Notes: a model not told the origin generated them from the sequence alone. DNA of 64,000 nucleotides from Bacteroidota bacterium (GCA_017858735.1 JAFMBH010000003.1:1-64000); one strand, 5' to 3'; shown: positions 36,851 to 46,848, numbered from the stretch's first letter. Made by a program: numbers and translations.

Positions 36851-38260
36851 TTAACTTTCTACTTTTCTTCTAATAATCTGCGCAGTTAATTCCGCTTCAG
36901 AAACAATTTTGTTATCAACATAAGCAATACCCTGCATGTGACAAATACCTCTTCGAATAGGTGATAACAGTTCCATTTTGATAAGTAAAATATCTCCTGG
37001 AGACACTTTAGCTTTAAATTTAGCATTATCAATTTTCAGGAAATAAGTATCCCAATTCCAGGGATCTTCTACGGTAGAAAGAGCGAGGATTCCACCGGTC
37101 TGGGCCATAGCTTCTACTTGTAGAACACCAGGCATGACAGGATTACCTGGAAAATGGCCCTGAAAATACTGCTCATTTACCGTGATATTTTTCACTCCAA
37201 CTACGTAAGTATCTGTTAACTCCGTAATTTTATCCAGCAGAAGGAATGGAAAACGGTGGGGTAACCAGGATTCAAGTCTTACAGAATTGAAAACGGGAAT
37301 TTTAGACGGATCATATTTAGGCTTACCTCTTAGCTTTCTTTGCTCCTGAAGCTGTTTTTTAAGTACTCTCGCAAATAAATTATTAGAGGAATGACCAGGT
37401 TTATGTACAACAAAACGACCTTTAATGGGCGCACCAAGTAGCGCAATATCACCAATAAAATCTAATAGTTTATGTCTTGCAGGTTCATTTTCAAAGGATT
37501 GGTTTGATTTGTTAATCACCCCCAAAGTAGCTGGTAAAGGCAGCTGACTATGAGAAAGTGAACCCCATTTTTCCCATTCAGTTGAGGAGGGTAAGCGATC
37601 AGCGATCACTAATGCATTATCTAAGGTTCCGCCTTTTATTAAGCCATTTCCCATTAAACTATCAATATCTTTAAGAAGAACAAACGATTTTGCTGGAGAA
37701 ATTTCACCCTCATACTTCTCAAGACCCGCTAAGACAGCGAATTGTTGCCCGGGATAAGGAACGTCAAAATCGACCAGAACGGTAACTTCAAAACCATCAA
37801 AGGGCGAAATCACATAATGTGCACCTGATTCTTCGTCCTTAAACTCAATGGTTTCTTCTACTTCAAAAAACAACTTATTTTCAGATTGATCTAAAAGACC
37901 TGCCTCATTTAAAAGTGAGGTGAAAATTTTAGAGGAACCGTCCAGATAAGGAACTTCCGAACCATCTATTTCAATCTGTAAATTATCAATTTCTTTTGCA
38001 TAAATGGCAGATAGTAAATGTTCTATAGTAGCCACTAGAGCACCTTCGTATTCAATGACCGTAGATCTGGTGGTACTTGTTACCCTGTTGCAATCTGCGG
38101 GAATCAAAGGTTTACCAGGTAAATCAATTCGTTGAAACTTAATTCCATGATTCTCTTCAGCTGGTTTTAAAGTGATGGTGGCAGAAGCCCCGGTATGCAA
38201 ACCGACGCCGGAAATAGTTACCGCTTTAGAAATAGTTTTTTGCTTCATTATAAAAGTCAT
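36851..38260 (-). CDS. lpxC-fabZ: bifunctional UDP-3-O-acyl-GlcNAc deacetylase / 3-hydroxyacyl-ACP dehydratase
   Basis: A 469-residue fusion usual in Bacteroidota. The LpxC part (about residues 5-305) begins with [18 protein letters not shown] and has the zinc-site regions [16 protein letters not shown] and [14 protein letters not shown]. It performs the committed deacetylation of lipid A synthesis. The FabZ part (about 320-469) has [10 protein letters not shown] and the active-site [19 protein letters not shown], and dehydrates 3-hydroxyacyl-ACP for fatty acid elongation. The fusion ties the two competing uses of hydroxyacyl-ACP. Translation may start at the fifth residue (Met at 38248). The gene is 29 bases downstream of lpxD. 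Confidence 0.95.
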   Translation of the reverse strand: MTFIMKQKTISKAVTISGVGLHTGASATITLKPAEENHGIKFQRIDLPGKPLIPADCNRVTSTTRSTVIEYEGALVATIEHLLSAIYAKEIDNLQIEIDGSEVPYLDGSSKIFTSLLNEAGLLDQSENKLFFEVEETIEFKDEESGAHYVISPFDGFEVTVLVDFDVPYPGQQFAVLAGLEKYEGEISPAKSFVLLKDIDSLMGNGLIKGGTLDNALVIADRLPSSTEWEKWGSLSHSQLPLPATLGVINKSNQSFENEPARHKLLDFIGDIALLGAPIKGRFVVHKPGHSSNNLFARVLKKQLQEQRKLRGKPKYDPSKIPVFNSVRLESWLPHRFPFLLLDKITELTDTYVVGVKNITVNEQYFQGHFPGNPVMPGVLQVEAMAQTGGILALSTVEDPWNWDTYFLKIDNAKFKAKVSPGDILLIKMELLSPIRRGICHMQGIAYVDNKIVSEAELTAQIIRRKVES

Positions 38261-38289
38261 ATATATAAATAATAATGTTAGGTTTTTAA

Positions 38290-39318
38290 TTATAGTTGTT
38301 TCAACTTTTTCTCTATTTTCTGAAGACGTAAAATGAGAGATGGGAGTTGCTTGAAAACGGAAAATGATTTCAAGAATGAAATATAAGGTATCGCTGGTGA
38401 ACCCATAAAGGATTGACCAGAGGTTGTAATAGATGTAGAAATACCACTTTGTCCTTGAATTTTTGTACCATCTGCAATTTTAAGATGACCCGAAAAACCT
38501 ACCTGACCGCCAATCTGACAATTTGAACCAATATGCGTTGAACCAGCAACTCCTGTTTGAGCGGCTATCACTGTGTTTTCACCCACTTCAGCATTATGCC
38601 CAATTTGCACAAGATTATCAATTTTAACCCCCTTTTTAATTATAGTAGCACCCAAAGTAGCCCTATCGATGGTAGAATTAGCCCCTATTTCAACATAATC
38701 CTCCAATATAACATTACCCAGCTGAGGAATTTTACGAAGTAGTGAGCCGCCATCGGATACAAATCCAAATCCATCGCAACCGATAACTACATTTGCGTGT
38801 ATAATACAATGATTACCAATTTCACAATCAGCTAAGATACGAACACCAGGAAAAAGGACGCAATTTTTACCTATAGACACATTTTTTCCAATAAAAACCT
38901 GAGGATAAATAATGGTATTTTCCCCAATGAACCCATTTTGTTCAATGACGGTATAGATACCAACGCTCACTTTTTTTCCTATAGATACACTGGGATGAAT
39001 AACAGATTCGTCGGCTATTCCCGTTGGATAAAGGACGGGTTCTGAAAATTTCTCTAAGGTAAGCGCCATGGCATTATAAACATTCTTTACTTTAAGCAAA
39101 GTAGGTTTAACAGAAATCCTAGGTTCAAAATTTTCAGGAACTAAAACAGCTGACGCAGAAGTTGTATATAAATAAGCCTCATAACGAGGATTATGTAAAA
39201 AACTAATAGAACCTTCCCCACCCTCTTCAATTTTACTTGGTTTGGAAACAATTACATCCGGATTACCTACCAGTTTCCCGTCTAATAATTTTGAGAGTTC
39301 TTTCATTGAAAATTCCAT
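38290..39318 (-). CDS. lpxD: UDP-3-O-acylglucosamine N-acyltransferase
   Basis: The third lipid A enzyme, adding the second hydroxyacyl chain at N-2. I choose ATG 39318 (342 residues, MEFSMKELSKLLDGKLVG), the family's usual beginning. An in-frame ATG at 39342 lies upstream of the predicted promoter, whose -7 box (39323-39330) would start the transcript at about the chosen ATG. The N-terminal uridine-binding domain (~1-100) is followed by a hexapeptide-repeat beta helix (~105-320) with the catalytic His region DNLVQIGHNAEVGENTVIAAQTG and a C-terminal helix. It is the first gene of the operon lpxD, lpxC-fabZ, lpxA and the ABC ATPase. Confidence 0.93.
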   Translation of the reverse strand: MEFSMKELSKLLDGKLVGNPDVIVSKPSKIEEGGEGSISFLHNPRYEAYLYTTSASAVLVPENFEPRISVKPTLLKVKNVYNAMALTLEKFSEPVLYPTGIADESVIHPSVSIGKKVSVGIYTVIEQNGFIGENTIIYPQVFIGKNVSIGKNCVLFPGVRILADCEIGNHCIIHANVVIGCDGFGFVSDGGSLLRKIPQLGNVILEDYVEIGANSTIDRATLGATIIKKGVKIDNLVQIGHNAEVGENTVIAAQTGVAGSTHIGSNCQIGGQVGFSGHLKIADGTKIQGQSGISTSITTSGQSFMGSPAIPYISFLKSFSVFKQLPSLILRLQKIEKKLKQL

Positions 39319-39322
39319 GTTG

Positions 39323-39330
39323 CAAAGGTA
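39323..39330 (-). promoter_or_regulatory. -7 promoter element (TACCTTTG) of the lpx operon
   Basis: Exact minus-strand TAnnTTTG match ending 4 bases before ATG 39318, implying a leaderless lpxD mRNA or, if ATG 39306 is used, a 13-base leader. A TTG lies about 23-24 bases further upstream. Confidence 0.6.
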
Positions 39331-39404
39331 ATAAAAAGCCATCTTTCTTTACTACAACTAATGAGGCAACCTTTGATAAAATCGAAAAATTACCTTTACA
39401 ATCT

Positions 39405-39412
39405 TATATTTG
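39405..39412 (+). promoter_or_regulatory. -7 promoter element (TATATTTG) of hemCD
   Basis: Exact TAnnTTTG match. The predicted transcript start is near 39415-39416, about 6 bases before the GTG start of hemC. The -33 box is unclear. Confidence 0.6.
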
Positions 39413-39421
39413 CATAAAAAA

Positions 39422-40318
39422 GTGAATCCGAAATTACGAATTGGAACCAGAGGGAGTAAATTAGCCATGTGGCAAGCTCACTTTACGCAAGAAAAACTAT
39501 CCGCTATTGGTATAGCATCGGAGTTGATAATTATCAAAACAACTGGCGATCAAATACAACATTTAAGTTTTGATAAAATGGAGGGTAAAGGTTTCTTCAC
39601 AAAAGAAATCGAGGATGCTTTATTAAGAGGAGAAATAGATTTAGCTGTTCACTCTATGAAAGATTTACCAACGAATGCACCGGAAGGTTTAGTTATTTCC
39701 GCCGTTTCCTACAGGGAGGATCCATCAGATGTCTTGTTAATCAATAAAAATATTACGGACAAGAGTAAAGTTTTACAATTACCTGAAAAGGCGCGCGTTG
39801 GAACATCTTCCTCCAGGAGGAAAGGTCAGTTATTAGATATAAGACCTGATCTTCAATTAGTTGATATTCGTGGAAATGTTCCAACAAGAATACAAAAATT
39901 AAAACAGGGTGACTTTGATGCTATCATATTGGCATCCGCAGGACTGGCTCGCTTAGATATTGACACCACTTCCTTTCATGTTATCCGCTTTGATCCAACG
40001 GAGATTGTTCCCGCACCGGCTCAAGGTGTTTTAGCCTGGCAAACCATGGCCAATGATATCCAGACGAGAAAAATATTAATGGGTATTCATCAAAGTGAGG
40101 TTTCTGATGTAACCAATGTTGAACGAAAAGTATTAAATCTGATGAATGGGGGATGTCAAATGCCTCTCGGGGTATATTGTTATAAAGATAAATTTGGTAA
40201 TTATCATGTTCATGCTGCCTATTCTACCTCTTTTGATTTACCTATTACCAGAGTGTCTATTTCGTCAGCTACCCATTTTCAATTAGCAGAAAAAGTAGTC
40301 GAAAAATTACGATCATAA
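39422..40318 (+). CDS. hemC: hydroxymethylbilane synthase (porphobilinogen deaminase)
   Basis: The enzyme joins four porphobilinogens into hydroxymethylbilane for heme and other tetrapyrroles. I choose GTG 39422 (298 residues, starting NPKLRIGTRGSKLAMWQA): a TTG start 12 bases upstream lies inside the predicted -7 element, and the next ATG would remove the conserved RIGTRGSKLA. The dipyrromethane-cofactor cysteine is Cys245 in NGGCQMPLG. Also seen are HSMKDLPT and RVGTSSSRRKGQL, with cofactor-contacting Arg residues. It is followed after 8 bases by hemD. Confidence 0.93.
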   Translation: MNPKLRIGTRGSKLAMWQAHFTQEKLSAIGIASELIIIKTTGDQIQHLSFDKMEGKGFFTKEIEDALLRGEIDLAVHSMKDLPTNAPEGLVISAVSYREDPSDVLLINKNITDKSKVLQLPEKARVGTSSSRRKGQLLDIRPDLQLVDIRGNVPTRIQKLKQGDFDAIILASAGLARLDIDTTSFHVIRFDPTEIVPAPAQGVLAWQTMANDIQTRKILMGIHQSEVSDVTNVERKVLNLMNGGCQMPLGVYCYKDKFGNYHVHAAYSTSFDLPITRVSISSATHFQLAEKVVEKLRS

Positions 40319-40326
40319 AATTATAT

Positions 40327-41007
40327 ATGACACGCGTTTTTATCAGCAGACACCTCCCTGAAAATTCCTCTTTTAGAGAAAAATTAGCCTCTTTTGGTTC
40401 TTTTATTATACAGGATGAACCATTAATAGACTTGATTCCCATTCCATTTTCAATTATTGAACCTTGCGATTGGATTTTTTTCTCCAGTAAAAATGCCGTT
40501 TCATTTTTTTTCAAACAAATAAAAGCTTTATCAATAAAAATTCCAACCTCAGTAAAATGGGGTGCCATAGGTTTGGCCACCGCTAAGGAACTACTAACTT
40601 ATCAAATTACAGCAGATTTTTCTGGAAATGGTAATCCAGAAGAAGTTGGTATTAGTTTTTCTACACTGGTTAATGGAAAAAAAGTTTTATTTCCTTCAGC
40701 AAAAAATTCCCGGGAAAGCATACAGGGTTTTATAAAAAATGAAGCGTTGGAAATATTCAATTTATCCATTTATGATAATCTACCTAAAAGTGACTTTGAT
40801 ATTGTTCCTTCGGATATCTACGTATTTACCAGTCCGTTAAACGTGCTTGCATACTCAAAAAAATACAAACTATCAGACAAAAATTGTATTGCCATCGGAG
40901 AAACTACAGCGAAACAACTTAAACATTCAGGAGCCTTGAGTGTTTTGACGAGCCCATTTACAACAGAAGAAAGTATGGCTCAAACTATCATTGATTTATT
41001 GAGATAA
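40327..41007 (+). CDS. hemD: uroporphyrinogen-III synthase
   Basis: A 226-residue enzyme that closes hydroxymethylbilane with inversion of ring D. Sequence conservation in the family is low. Support comes from the two-domain alpha/beta pattern, the segment DWIFFSSKNAVSFFF near residue 45, DIYVFTSPLNVLAYSKKY in the second domain, the C-terminal IAIGETTAKQLKHSG, and the position directly after hemC. It is probably the last gene of hemCD, as the next gene is convergent. Confidence 0.88.
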   Translation: MTRVFISRHLPENSSFREKLASFGSFIIQDEPLIDLIPIPFSIIEPCDWIFFSSKNAVSFFFKQIKALSIKIPTSVKWGAIGLATAKELLTYQITADFSGNGNPEEVGISFSTLVNGKKVLFPSAKNSRESIQGFIKNEALEIFNLSIYDNLPKSDFDIVPSDIYVFTSPLNVLAYSKKYKLSDKNCIAIGETTAKQLKHSGALSVLTSPFTTEESMAQTIIDLLR

Positions 41008-41027
41008 AATGTACTATTTAAAAAATA

Positions 41028-42200
41028 CTAATAATTAATTTTCAATAATTTAGTTTGCACTACCTCTTCTCCAACTATAAAACGAAGGGAATAAAATCCT
41101 GAAACAGGAAATAAATCTTCTGGTAAGATTTCAAAATGATAGCCATCTAAATATTTATTATTAAACTCTTTGATTAACTGTCCATTAGGACTAAACAATT
41201 GAACCGTAACGAGCGACTCTTTGTGAAGTTTAAAGTTCACACTCGTACCGCCAGAAAAAGGGTTAGGAAAGGAAGGCAATAATTCTACATTATTAAGCTT
41301 TAGAACTTTAGATAAATCTACCCTTAAAATGGACTCCAGTTTGTAAAATTTAAATTCATTAGGTAATAAAACCCTGGTCTTTAAATATCCTGCATTAATA
41401 TTACCCAACAGCGTATCAAATCCAACCGATATCCAATCTGCTCCATTCCAACCTTTTAGCCTTAGCTGCTTTAAATCTAATACACCGGAATGTAAATTAT
41501 TTTCAGTTCCCCAACGCATTGAAAACTGAATAGGGCCATTATTTTCAATTTGCCACACTGGGTAGTCACCAGAATTTTTAGCTAAATAATTACCAGCTTC
41601 AATAAAACCTACTTTTGCGTATTCATTCCCAATATTGGTCACAGCTGTGATAAAAATTGGATGGTAGCCTGAAAAAGTACTGCCAACAGGAAAAATCACA
41701 GGATTTAAAGACAAATTTCTACCCACCAAACCTTTTCCATTGGTAACAATATAATTAACATCACTAAAATCTGACAGATTTACAATATCAAGATCAGTGT
41801 CATTTAATGTTAACAAGTTGTAATTATTTACAAAATGCAGGTTTGATACGGCTAATGAAACACCTTGAAGATAGGTAGGAACGGAAAGGCTTTTGAGCAA
41901 AAATAAATGATTAATGTTTCCTTTTAAAAAATTAATTTTTCCAGGTAAATCTCCAAAAATCTGAAGATTATCTATTTGATCATTAATACTAATACTTTCT
42001 ACATTTCCAGAAACAGCCAAAATACCTTTAGCTGTTAGAGATGCATTTTTATCGATAAAAATATGCCCATCCACTTTAAGATGGGTTGCAGAATCTACAA
42101 ATAAAGAGGTACCATTAACAGTCAGTTGACTCCATAGAGAGGTAGTAAACAAAATAAAAAAACCAAAAGGTATGACCGATTTAAATGGATAATTAATCAT
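41028..42200 (-). CDS. secreted protein with T9SS type A sorting domain
   Basis: A 390-residue protein with a signal peptide ending at SLWSQ. The body looks beta-rich and has no domain I recognise; it starts with strands such as DSATHLKVDGHIFIDKNASL, suggesting a solenoid-like region. The C-terminal ~80 residues (LLPSFPNPFSGGTSVNF ... ISGFYSLRFIVG-like turn) are a T9SS type A sorting signal, so the protein is released or attached to the surface by T9SS. It overlaps the 3' end of the SUMF1-domain gene by 8 bases and is translated from the same mRNA. The pair may act together on the cell surface. Confidence 0.8.
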   Translation of the reverse strand: MINYPFKSVIPFGFFILFTTSLWSQLTVNGTSLFVDSATHLKVDGHIFIDKNASLTAKGILAVSGNVESISINDQIDNLQIFGDLPGKINFLKGNINHLFLLKSLSVPTYLQGVSLAVSNLHFVNNYNLLTLNDTDLDIVNLSDFSDVNYIVTNGKGLVGRNLSLNPVIFPVGSTFSGYHPIFITAVTNIGNEYAKVGFIEAGNYLAKNSGDYPVWQIENNGPIQFSMRWGTENNLHSGVLDLKQLRLKGWNGADWISVGFDTLLGNINAGYLKTRVLLPNEFKFYKLESILRVDLSKVLKLNNVELLPSFPNPFSGGTSVNFKLHKESLVTVQLFSPNGQLIKEFNNKYLDGYHFEILPEDLFPVSGFYSLRFIVGEEVVQTKLLKINY

Positions 42201-43857
42201 GAGCTAATCTAAATCCTAAATTATTAAAACGGCTTGCCGGTGGATTGCCGTACCTGTAGGAAACTCTGCAATCATCGGAAATATCATCGAAACTGCCACC
42301 TCTGTACAATTTACTGGAACCATTTACGGGGCCTGTTGGATTTGTAAATGAGCCTGGTTTATAAAAATTAAACCAATCTTGCACCCATTCCCATACATTC
42401 CCGGACATATCATAAAGACCCAAAGAATTAGGCTTTTTAGATTTTACAGGCTGAGATTTTCGGCCTGAATTTTCTCTAAACCAGGCAACTTCATTTATAT
42501 CGGATGAACCTGCAAACAAGAAATCTGTAGAATTTGCTCCACCCTTAGCAGCAAATTCCCATTCAGCTTCTGTTGGCAATCTAAAAACAAAAGCGGATTG
42601 TTTAGCATTCAATTTTTTAAGAAAATCCTGTATATCGAGCCAACTTACATTTTCAACCGGACAGTTATCACAATCATAGTTAAAAGATGGGTCTGACCCC
42701 ATAACTTCCTCCCACAGACCTTGAGTTACCTCCGTTTCAGCTAAATAAAATGGGTTTAGCGTGACTGTATGAATAGGTTTTTCTATATTATTCCCAAAAT
42801 CACTACCCATATTAAAGGTGCCGCCATTAACTTTAATGAACCGTCCAAATTCACCATCTGAACTGGTTAAGGTTTTAACAATAATAGGATTTCCATACAC
42901 CACTCCCTGATCGTTGATACAATAGGAACGAATATAATAAGTTGTATTTCCAGTTAAGCCATTGATAATCGCCTGAAATGTGCCCAACCCATTTCCATTG
43001 GTTGTTAGGTTATTGGTTAATATTGGATTAGGTGATTTACTCCATACGAATCCTCTGGCACTTACTCCAGACCCTCCTTCCTGGCGTACCTCACCGTTTA
43101 AAGTAAATGAATTATTGGAAATATTAGATGCTGGTAGCGTTACAACCAAAGCGGTAGAACTACCCGCTGTGGTAAAATTCAGGTTATTCCCATAAATGAT
43201 TCTCCCATCAGAGAGCTTTGCATAAGCTCTAAAGTGATAAGTAGTTTGTTTTAAAAGAGAACTAACATTCAAATTGATGCTTCCAACCAGACTCCCTATT
43301 GATTTGACCACTGAAGACGATACCGTTGGATTTATAACGGTACCGTAACAAACACCACTTTCTGTGATAAGGCTTAATGGGAAAACATTTACCAATATAT
43401 TAATAGACAAAGAAGTATCTGTTAACGCTGTTATTGTATTGGTTGTAATCTGGGTAATTTGATCTTGACAAGGTCCCCATTGAGGAATACCATTACAAAA
43501 TGTCAGTGTCTGACCATTTATTCCGGGAGGAATTAAAACCCAGGATTCACCATTCCAATATTTGAGTTCACCCGCCTGATTACCAGGAAATTCAGTACGC
43601 CATTTAAGTCCGTCAAAATACCATACTCCTTTCGTTCCATCCAATTGAAAAACAACCAATCCTGTCGCCGGAGAGACAATAGCTTGCCTCTGAACAGCCG
43701 TCATTCTAGGAATCAAAATGCCTTTGTTCTCTGAAAAAATTTCTAATATAGCCGTGGGATGAGCAGGAGTAGAACCCATATTTATGGTCACTGATTGAGC
43801 ATTAATCAGTGAAATGTACCCCACAATTGAAAAACAAATAAGTAGTATCCCTTTCAT
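42193..43857 (-). CDS. secreted SUMF1/FGE-sulfatase-domain protein with fibronectin-like repeats
   Basis: A 554-residue protein with a signal peptide (ISLINAQ). Residues ~20-110 hold a Bacteroidota-type lead module (TPAHPTAILEIFSENKGILIPRM, WYFDGLKW). Two or three fibronectin-like units follow (~135-330; ESGVCYG, TTYHFRAYAKLSDG). Residues ~335-554 are a SUMF1 domain: FNMGSDFG, TEVTQGLWEEVMG, PTEAEWEFAAKGG, SGNVWEWVQDW and YRGGSFDD. True formylglycine-generating enzymes have two active-site Cys in RGGS...C...C; only the later one is present here, so it is probably a non-FGE, perhaps sugar- or protein-binding, member. No T9SS sorting domain is visible. A good promoter precedes it. Confidence 0.85.
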   Translation of the reverse strand: MKGILLICFSIVGYISLINAQSVTINMGSTPAHPTAILEIFSENKGILIPRMTAVQRQAIVSPATGLVVFQLDGTKGVWYFDGLKWRTEFPGNQAGELKYWNGESWVLIPPGINGQTLTFCNGIPQWGPCQDQITQITTNTITALTDTSLSINILVNVFPLSLITESGVCYGTVINPTVSSSVVKSIGSLVGSINLNVSSLLKQTTYHFRAYAKLSDGRIIYGNNLNFTTAGSSTALVVTLPASNISNNSFTLNGEVRQEGGSGVSARGFVWSKSPNPILTNNLTTNGNGLGTFQAIINGLTGNTTYYIRSYCINDQGVVYGNPIIVKTLTSSDGEFGRFIKVNGGTFNMGSDFGNNIEKPIHTVTLNPFYLAETEVTQGLWEEVMGSDPSFNYDCDNCPVENVSWLDIQDFLKKLNAKQSAFVFRLPTEAEWEFAAKGGANSTDFLFAGSSDINEVAWFRENSGRKSQPVKSKKPNSLGLYDMSGNVWEWVQDWFNFYKPGSFTNPTGPVNGSSKLYRGGSFDDISDDCRVSYRYGNPPASRFNNLGFRLAHD

Positions 43858-43886
43858 TATTTATAATTTCCCCAAAACGTTTCTTG

Positions 43887-43917
43887 CAAAACTACAAAAG
43901 AAATAGGAAGGTTCAAA
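43887..43917 (-). promoter_or_regulatory. promoter of the SUMF1-domain gene (-33 TTTG, -7 TAGTTTTG)
   Basis: Minus-strand TTTG (43917-43914), a 19-base spacer, and TAGTTTTG (43894-43887): the best full match to the Bacteroidota sigma-ABfr consensus in the window. Predicted leader is about 23 bases. Confidence 0.75.
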
Positions 43918-44016
43918 ACCTTTGAGAATCAATTACATACAGAAGACATATAAAACAATATATGTAATATTTTATTTATTTTTAAAAGCCTGACTTACAA
44001 TTTACTTACGCATTCA

Positions 44017-46848
44017 TTAATAAATTTTTGACAATAAAAAAGATTTTTGACCTGATGGAGAAAATAAAGTCAAAAAATAGATACCTATCGGGTAATTTCC
44101 TAAATCTATACGGAAATAGTAACCATTTTCAAGAGATTCATTGGATAAAATAGTAGTTATCTTCTTTCCTGTCGCATCGACAAGAAACAATTCCGCTTTA
44201 TCCATTTTAGGACCATTATAGGTAAACTCAAAAAACCTAATGGAAGGATTTGGAAAAATATCTATGGTAAAATCAGGGGTTTCTATTTCATTTGTTGATG
44301 TTAACATGGAACCCTGGCTAGGATTGGGTAATTTAACAGAGGTAAACAATTGATATTCACCTGGTTTTAAGATGGTTGTGAAATTACTTTGAGATATAAA
44401 AACACTATCACCGGTAAAAAATGAATGCCACCAACCTGTTTTAACTCCCTGCAGCATTAAAGTTGAGTTCACCACATCGGTATTTGCCATCACGATGGCA
44501 TCAAATTGAGTATTTTTATAATGCATATATTTCATATAAGCATTAAGATCATAATCGGCTGGCAACTCTTTAAAAACAGCATATTTCGATCTCAGTGCAT
44601 TAAGGGAACTCACCACATCACTTAATCTTTTCCGGGCCTGTTGATTAAGGTAAGACCAGGGAACGGGTTTCGGAGATAATCGGCAATTATCATTTACACT
44701 TCCATTTTCACAAGTATTAATGGAATAATCAAAACCCAGTTCACCAAATTGCCAAATCATTTTAGGTCCGGGACTTAAGGTAAAAACAGTAAAAGCCATT
44801 TCCATTCTTTGCAGAGCGGTCGTTAAATTACGGGTATTGTAAGTGCCAGACTGTTTACCATACAAAGCATTTCTAAACATAAGTCTTTCTTCATCATGAC
44901 TTTCCATGTATTGAATAAGGGCAGCATTGGGAAAATTTCTTTTTTTAAAATCCAATCCAGACAAATTTGAAGGATAACCCATAGTTGCTTCATTAAATTG
45001 CTGATTCATATTTCCCCAAAGCAACATACCTCTTTTTGCCAATTCAATTTCCTCTACTACATCGGCAAAATGTTCAAGGATAATATACACATCGGGATTT
45101 ACTTTTCGAAGGTGGTCAGAATAATCTTGCCAGATAGCTACTCTGGAGGCATCATAATTACCCCAGGCACCGGTATTACCCAAAGTGTTTTTTTGAGTAA
45201 AGCCCTTTGAAAGATCAAATCTAAATCCATCAATTTTATATTCATTTAACCAAAAAGAAAGCACTCTTTTTGAAAAATCTCTTGTAAATTTACTTTCATG
45301 ATTAAAATCATAGCCGACATTAAAATCATGTTTTGCGACCTGATTAAACCAGGGGTTGTCAGCTGAAGGCCTTGCATTCAGTTCATCCCAAAACATTCTG
45401 CATAAAGGACTTTGGCTAAAAGCGTGATTTAAAACGATATCTACAATTACCGCGAGACCTTTTTTATGACATTCATCGATAAAAGATTTAAAGAAAACAG
45501 GAGAACCATAATATTTATCTAAAGCCAGATGATACGACGGATTATAACCCCAGGAGTTATTTCCTTCAAACTCATTAACGGGCATTAATTCAATAGCATT
45601 TACGCCTAATCTGACTAAATAATCTAAAGTATCCTTTAATTTTTTATAATTGGGTGCTACTAAAAAGTCTCTAATATGTAGCTCATAAATGATAAGATCG
45701 GAAGCTAAGGGTTTATTTTTCAATGTATTTTTCCATTCATACTTGTGTAAAGTTGAATCGATATGGGTGACTATACCTGACGTTTTACCTACTGGATAGG
45801 CAGGTAGTCCAGGAAAAGTAAGCGGTGAAATAAATTTATCATGGTCAGGATCCAAAACCAGCGAAGCGTAAGGATCTGCAAATCTTTGAGTATTATTCAA
45901 AGCCAATTGATATTGAAACGGTTTTTCCAGTGGAACACCATCTAATTCAATCCAATGAAGCGTACCATCTTCTGAAACATTAAATATAAAATCGGTATTA
46001 ATTTTCCATTCATTAAAATCACCCAGTAAAAAAAGGTGCTTTTTGCCCGGAGCTTCCGCAGAAATCCTAACTCTATTTGGGGAAAGTCTTTGAAAGCCCA
46101 GTGTATAATTATCGGGAGCTGATAATCTTTTAGGCTCTGGAACTACCCAGAAACTGGTTTGGAGTTTTAGGGAATCTCCAATAGATGTTCTCGCTAAAAC
46201 AATTATTTGATGATTAGGGCGGTTATCCGGGACCCAGGTGAAGGAAATTGAGGTACCGGTTTGATTAGAAACCAAACTATCGTTATCAAACAAAGAAATA
46301 TTCACCGTTTCTGAAAACAAAGCTTTTAAAGTAAACGGTTCCTTTGGATTCAGTAATTTCTCAGGGGTTGAAGGCTCCTGAATAGTGCCTGTAAGGCCTG
46401 AGTTTTGAAATACGGGATAAAAAATATCCTTTGAACCTACCTCTTTACCTTCTTTACTTCCATTTGCATTCCTAAAAACAAAAGCCAGGCTAATTATTTT
46501 TTCCCCGGCGGGTACTTTATAAAATGACCTGATAGAAGGCTTTATTTCAAAGGAGAATACATTTGGTTTTCCGGGTACCTGTTTCATTTCCCAGTTTGGA
46601 TTGACTACTCCCCAAGTTGTTTGCACATATTTCCAATCGGCATTTGACGTTGATTTATCCGTAATAACTCCAGTATGGAGGTAAATGCTACAAGCACAGT
46701 CTTTTAATCCTGCCGTTCCTTTCGACGCATCAAAAAAAATAGTCACAGATTCATTCTCCTTCGGAAAATTCGGAGTAGAAACAAGGATCTGATTATAAAG
46801 GAAATGGCTATGAAGTATGGTGAAAATGAATAGGCAAACTTTATACAT
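44017..46848 (-). CDS. secreted GH13 alpha-amylase-family enzyme with T9SS sorting domain
   Basis: I choose Met 46848 (943 residues), which begins a signal peptide (MYKVCLFIFTILHSHF); an upstream in-frame ATG at 46887 adds a non-signal-like extension. N-terminal beta domains (~20-150 and an E-set/CBM48-like unit near 245-330, KHLFLLGDFNEW) precede a GH13 barrel (~385-770). The barrel has HIRDFL, VIDIVLNHAF-like region I (VIVDIVLNHA), GFRFDLSKGF (nucleophile Asp), IILEHFAD (acid/base Glu) and ESHDEERL (third Asp). The C-terminus carries a T9SS type A domain (DIFPNPSIRFFEF). It should degrade starch, glycogen or related alpha-glucans outside the cell. Catalytic residues are intact. It is monocistronic, divergent from the rlmI-like gene. 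Confidence 0.9.
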   Translation of the reverse strand: MYKVCLFIFTILHSHFLYNQILVSTPNFPKENESVTIFFDASKGTAGLKDCACSIYLHTGVITDKSTSNADWKYVQTTWGVVNPNWEMKQVPGKPNVFSFEIKPSIRSFYKVPAGEKIISLAFVFRNANGSKEGKEVGSKDIFYPVFQNSGLTGTIQEPSTPEKLLNPKEPFTLKALFSETVNISLFDNDSLVSNQTGTSISFTWVPDNRPNHQIIVLARTSIGDSLKLQTSFWVVPEPKRLSAPDNYTLGFQRLSPNRVRISAEAPGKKHLFLLGDFNEWKINTDFIFNVSEDGTLHWIELDGVPLEKPFQYQLALNNTQRFADPYASLVLDPDHDKFISPLTFPGLPAYPVGKTSGIVTHIDSTLHKYEWKNTLKNKPLASDLIIYELHIRDFLVAPNYKKLKDTLDYLVRLGVNAIELMPVNEFEGNNSWGYNPSYHLALDKYYGSPVFFKSFIDECHKKGLAVIVDIVLNHAFSQSPLCRMFWDELNARPSADNPWFNQVAKHDFNVGYDFNHESKFTRDFSKRVLSFWLNEYKIDGFRFDLSKGFTQKNTLGNTGAWGNYDASRVAIWQDYSDHLRKVNPDVYIILEHFADVVEEIELAKRGMLLWGNMNQQFNEATMGYPSNLSGLDFKKRNFPNAALIQYMESHDEERLMFRNALYGKQSGTYNTRNLTTALQRMEMAFTVFTLSPGPKMIWQFGELGFDYSINTCENGSVNDNCRLSPKPVPWSYLNQQARKRLSDVVSSLNALRSKYAVFKELPADYDLNAYMKYMHYKNTQFDAIVMANTDVVNSTLMLQGVKTGWWHSFFTGDSVFISQSNFTTILKPGEYQLFTSVKLPNPSQGSMLTSTNEIETPDFTIDIFPNPSIRFFEFTYNGPKMDKAELFLVDATGKKITTILSNESLENGYYFRIDLGNYPIGIYFLTLFSPSGQKSFLLSKIY

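Noticed and set aside
42193..43857. Active formylglycine-generating enzyme
   Set aside because: Only one of the two catalytic cysteines is present and no sulfatase gene is nearby.
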